Notes under the pieces: model-generated
Seen by the model: the letters and a program-made list of their open reading frames with translations, nothing else
What the model was told of the DNA's origin: nothing
The model's database searches: none
In this document: in pieces, positions 7,420 through 8,950 of the stretch
Layout: each line of letters starts with the position of its first letter
Numbering within the stretch: position 1 is the stretch's first letter
Made by a program: the position numbers and the translations under genes
Assembly (NCBI GenBank): GCA_013205415.1
Contig: JABMMY010000223.1
Location: forward strand, 1 to 8,950
DNA length: 8,950 nucleotides
From: Deltaproteobacteria bacterium
Lineage (GTDB): Bacteria > Bdellovibrionota > FAC87 > UBA2466
Direction of reading: 5' to 3'

Positions 7420-8220
7420 TGGAAAACTATTTTTAAGATGAAATCGGGAAAAGCTAAAAATACTAATTCCTTTAGCCAATTTACGAATGCCTAAATCCTC
7501 TAATAGTTGTCTCTCAACTCCCATAAAGAGATTTGAAACCTCTGCAGCATTCCCTGTCTGTTTTTCCATCCTTCTCTTTTCGATAGGAAAGGGAGCTTCT
7601 GCTTTTGTTTTTTTACTACTAATTAAATCGGAATCTAAAACCAACTCAGTTTTTATCTCATCCGAATTCACATCTGTAGCAACTAAAGATTGTTTTTTTT
7701 CTAATCGATTATTTTCAATCCTATTTTTTTCTTCGACTACCTCAGGTGCTGGGGATTTATTCGGTGTAGCCACTTCAAACCCTCGAATACTTTGGGGTGA
7801 AAAACTCGCCAATCCCCCATTAAGCGCCTCTGCTAATTTTTTTGCAGCCTCATTTTCCTGCTCCTCATCTACCGGTTCAGACTCTCTTTGGGATTGAACA
7901 AATTCCTGAACTCCGACCCAATCTTTTTTCTCAATTTTCTGACTCAGTTGCTTGCTGCTTAATCCTTTTGCTTCTATCCATTTCTGAGTTAACGGAGAAA
8001 AAATATAAGCAGAAGAGGCTGCGTCTCCACCATATTTCTGCACATAGGTTTGAAATAAAATGTCACCGGCCTTTTGCTCAATAGGATTCGAGCTCAGGGA
8101 AAGGGTCAGGCTCTGATTAAAAAGAAGGGGGGCCGTGGAATCGAGACCCTCCTCTGCCCAAGAAGGCCTAAGGCCACCGATTAAAAATATAAAAATAGAG
8201 ACTTTTAAAAGAGAGGGCAT
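7387..8220 (-). CDS. Predicted secreted protein of unknown function
   Basis: I do not recognise this 277-residue protein. It opens with a convincing signal peptide: MPSLLK, a hydrophobic core at residues 6-16 (KVSIFIFLIGG), and a likely cleavage after SWA at residue 22, leaving EEGLDS as the mature end. There is no lipobox cysteine, so it is probably periplasmic, or exported further. Residues 25-110 look folded (DILFQTYVQKYGG, then LTQKWIEAKGLSS); about 112-225 are charged, low-complexity and probably disordered (many E, K, N, S); the C-terminal 225-277 is more hydrophobic and ends ANHSQQN. The only in-frame ATG near the signal peptide is at 8220; AAAGG abuts it directly, so the ribosome binding site is poor. 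It is first in the minus-strand run, facing rplU across 383 bases, with comEC 108 bases downstream. Its real-gene status rests on the signal peptide and the 277-codon open frame. Confidence 0.75.
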   Translation of the reverse strand: MPSLLKVSIFIFLIGGLRPSWAEEGLDSTAPLLFNQSLTLSLSSNPIEQKAGDILFQTYVQKYGGDAASSAYIFSPLTQKWIEAKGLSSKQLSQKIEKKDWVGVQEFVQSQRESEPVDEEQENEAAKKLAEALNGGLASFSPQSIRGFEVATPNKSPAPEVVEEKNRIENNRLEKKQSLVATDVNSDEIKTELVLDSDLISSKKTKAEAPFPIEKRRMEKQTGNAAEVSNLFMGVERQLLEDLGIRKLAKGISIFSFSRFHLKNSFPLAKANHSQQN

Positions 8221-8247
8221 CCTTTACAAGATTGCAAACCCAGGTCC

Positions 8248-8262
8248 AGCCTTTTTAAGGCT
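8248..8262. repeat. Inverted repeat, six-base stem
   Basis: AGCCTT and AAGGCT flank a three-base loop. In a transcript of the secreted-protein gene this hairpin would lie about 28 bases before the start codon. There is no T-run on either side, so it is not a terminator. Confidence 0.35.
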
Positions 8263-8271
8263 AGTATCACA
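8263..8271 (-). promoter_or_regulatory. Candidate extended -10 promoter for the secreted-protein gene
   Basis: The minus strand reads TGTGATACT: a TG-n extension plus GATACT, four of six matches to TATAAT. No good -35 lies 16-18 bases upstream, but extended -10 promoters can do without one. The transcript would start near 8256 and carry a leader of about 35 bases. Confidence 0.3.
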
Positions 8272-8286
8272 CCAAAAAATGGCGAA

Positions 8287-8300
8287 TCACTTTGAAGTGA
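8287..8300. promoter_or_regulatory. 14-base palindrome, candidate operator
   Basis: TCACTT and AAGTGA flank a two-base centre. It lies about 38 bases upstream of the predicted minus-strand start and overlaps the -35 of a plus-strand promoter candidate (8297-8325), the position expected for a regulator acting on divergent promoters. No regulator gene is in the window, and the identity of any binding protein is unknown. Confidence 0.3.
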
Positions 8301-8325
8301 CAAGCCAATGGACGAGTCCTATATA
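8297..8325 (+). promoter_or_regulatory. Weak candidate upstream promoter reading toward rplU
   Basis: GTGACA (five of six to the -35 consensus) and TATATA (four of six to the -10) are separated by 17 bases. The -10 sits in an alternating AT tract, which produces such matches easily. If active it would give a leader of about 270 bases containing the 8395-8457 hairpins. Confidence 0.25.
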
Positions 8326-8394
8326 TACATATATTTTCAGATATTTAGCCCTCAATACTCAGGCGTTTTTCTCTCTGTAGACTAGTCGGTATAC

Positions 8395-8416
8395 AGGGGG
8401 CCTATTCCATCCCCCT
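8395..8416. repeat. GC-rich inverted repeat, six-base stem
   Basis: AGGGGG at 8395-8400 is complementary to CCCCCT at 8411-8416 across a ten-base loop. The stem is all G-C but for one pair, unusual in an AT-rich gap. No T-run follows on the plus strand. Confidence 0.4.
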
Positions 8417-8437
8417 ACTCCCACCGGCCTCAGCCAC

Positions 8438-8457
8438 TAGAATCCTTGGGAATTCTA
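8438..8457. repeat. Inverted repeat with one bulged base
   Basis: TAGAATCC pairs with GG-ATTCTA around a TTG loop, with an extra A at 8451. It ends just five bases before the -35 of the main rplU promoter candidate. With only two T after the nearby ATTAG, it is a poor terminator. Confidence 0.35.
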
Positions 8458-8462
8458 ATTAG

Positions 8463-8491
8463 TTGACGAGTTTATCTGAGTCCATTATGAC
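8463..8491 (+). promoter_or_regulatory. Likely housekeeping promoter of rplU-rpmA
   Basis: TTGACG (five of six to TTGACA) and TATGAC (four of six to TATAAT) are separated by exactly 17 bases. The transcript would start near 8498, giving a leader of about 105 bases before the rplU start at 8604. This is the best sigma-70-type match I found in the window. Confidence 0.6.
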
Positions 8492-8497
8492 CTTTTA

Positions 8498-8603
8498 TTA
8501 ACTTTCGCGACAAGAGGGCGAGATCACTGGTTCAGAACCATAGTTCTCTTTAAAGAAGCTGAAAGAAAAGTGGGACCGTAAGAGACCGTTAAGGAGTTTA
8601 GAA
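8498..8603 (+). promoter_or_regulatory. rplU 5' leader with small inverted repeats
   Basis: The predicted leader contains a TGGTT/AACCA hairpin (8528-8540), a ten-base palindrome TCTTTAAAGA with one interruption nearby (about 8545-8556), and a direct repeat of GACCGT at 8574-8579 and 8584-8589 just before the ribosome binding site. Ribosomal protein operons are often controlled from such leaders, but I cannot match this one to a known family. Confidence 0.3.
8591..8596 (+). promoter_or_regulatory. Ribosome binding site of rplU
   Basis: AAGGAG lies seven bases before the ATG at 8604, a near-ideal arrangement expected of a highly expressed gene. Confidence 0.85.
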
Positions 8604-8921
8604 ATGTACGCAATTATTCGAACAGGTGGAAAACAATATCGAGTCGAGCCAGGATTTGAACTGCTCGTTGAAAAGTTAGATGTAGAAACAGGAAAAACTA
8701 TCGTTTTAGATGATGTCCTTTTTTATGCAGATGGCGAAGAGGTTTCTGTAGGAAAACCAAGAGTTCCAGTGACCGTTTCGGCCTTAGTTCTTGCTCTTGA
8801 AAAAGGGCCCAAGTTAAGAACTATTAAATATAAGCGTCGTCATAATTACAAACGAACTTATGGACACAGACAAGATTACACAAGACTACTCATTGAAAAA
8901 TTTGAGAGGCAAGGCAACTAA
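8604..8921 (+). CDS. rplU: 50S ribosomal protein L21
   Basis: L21 binds 23S rRNA in the large subunit. The 105-residue length is normal. The N-terminus MYAIIRTGGKQYRVEPG is the classic family start, and the C-terminal block (KYKRRHNYKRTYGHRQDYTR, about residues 76-95) carries the basic, RNA-binding signature ending in GHRQ. The middle, VLFYADGEEVSVGKPRV, also matches the family. The start is fixed by a strong ribosome binding site. It heads the usual rplU-rpmA pair: its TAA overlaps the ATG of rpmA by one base, so the two are translationally coupled. It is transcribed away from the minus-strand cluster, probably from the promoter at 8463-8491. Confidence 0.99.
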   Translation: MYAIIRTGGKQYRVEPGFELLVEKLDVETGKTIVLDDVLFYADGEEVSVGKPRVPVTVSALVLALEKGPKLRTIKYKRRHNYKRTYGHRQDYTRLLIEKFERQGN

Positions 8922-8950
8922 TGGCACACAAAAAAGCAGGTGGTAGTTCA
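8921..8950 (+). CDS. rpmA: 50S ribosomal protein L27, 5' end only
   Basis: Only ten codons are present, MAHKKAGGSS, before the window ends. This is the characteristic start of L27, whose N-terminal tail reaches toward the peptidyl transferase centre. There is no Firmicutes-type cleavable extension ahead of MAHKK; the mature N-terminus is encoded directly. The ATG overlaps the rplU stop codon (TAATG), and AGAGGCAAGG just upstream can serve as ribosome binding site. Position after rplU supports the call. Confidence 0.95.
   Translation, partial: MAHKKAGGSS

Larger units (their letters stand above)
8221..8603. other. Divergent intergenic region without a credible gene
   Basis: This 383-base stretch separates the minus-strand cluster from rplU. 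Only tiny frames without ribosome binding sites cross it. It holds an extended -10 candidate facing the secreted-protein gene, a 14-base palindrome, an alternating AT tract (8319-8336), a GC-rich block (8395-8430) with hairpin potential, a bulged hairpin (8438-8457), a strong plus-strand promoter candidate (8463-8491) and the rplU leader. Confidence 0.7.

Noticed and set aside
8279..8380. Plus-strand 33-codon frame from an ATG at 8279 in the rplU upstream region
   Set aside because: There is no ribosome binding site before the ATG, the frame crosses the AT tract and promoter candidates, and the peptide shows no recognisable feature.

Overview
The window looks like chromosomal core sequence from a moderately AT-rich Gram-negative bacterium. 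I suspect the Bdellovibrionota or another lineage once called deltaproteobacteria. The basis is an inner-membrane-anchored TamB/AsmA-like protein (which implies an outer membrane), a pair of linker-rich TPR proteins with motifs common in that group, and the L21/L27 locus. The assignment is inference from gene style; no marker here settles it. I see no insertion sequence, phage gene, CRISPR array, tRNA or rRNA.

Layout. Positions 1-8220 are almost entirely coded on the minus strand. In order of transcription the genes are: a secreted protein of unknown function (8220-7387); a ComEC/Rec2-type channel protein without the usual hydrolase domain (7278-5911); a TPR protein (5814-4744); elongation factor P (4695-4132); a second TPR protein (4090-2858); and a very large TamB/AsmA-like protein (2793 to beyond position 1, open for all 931 visible codons). 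Gaps are 41 to 108 bases with no convincing terminator, so co-transcription of at least the last four genes is likely. Positions 8221-8603 form a 383-base divergent intergenic region. From there rplU (8604-8921) and rpmA (starts 8921, cut by the window edge) run on the plus strand as an overlapping pair.

Function. The plus-strand pair makes two 50S ribosomal proteins. In the minus-strand cluster only EF-P has a firmly predictable role: it relieves ribosome stalling at proline runs. ComEC-like, TamB-like and the secreted protein are all envelope proteins, and the two TPR proteins are probably scaffolds. I cannot say from sequence whether the mixture is functional or just positional.

Nothing here is clearly a new system. 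The points most worth a second look are the hydrolase-less ComEC with a nine-base homopolymer, a near-perfect Shine-Dalgarno sequence lying in plus orientation in a minus-strand gap with a 13-codon hydrophobic ORF behind it, the palindrome between divergent promoter candidates upstream of rplU, and the pairing of efp with two TPR genes. Several starts differ from the longest possible ORF: efp at 4695 and the second TPR gene at 4090 are set by ribosome binding sites.
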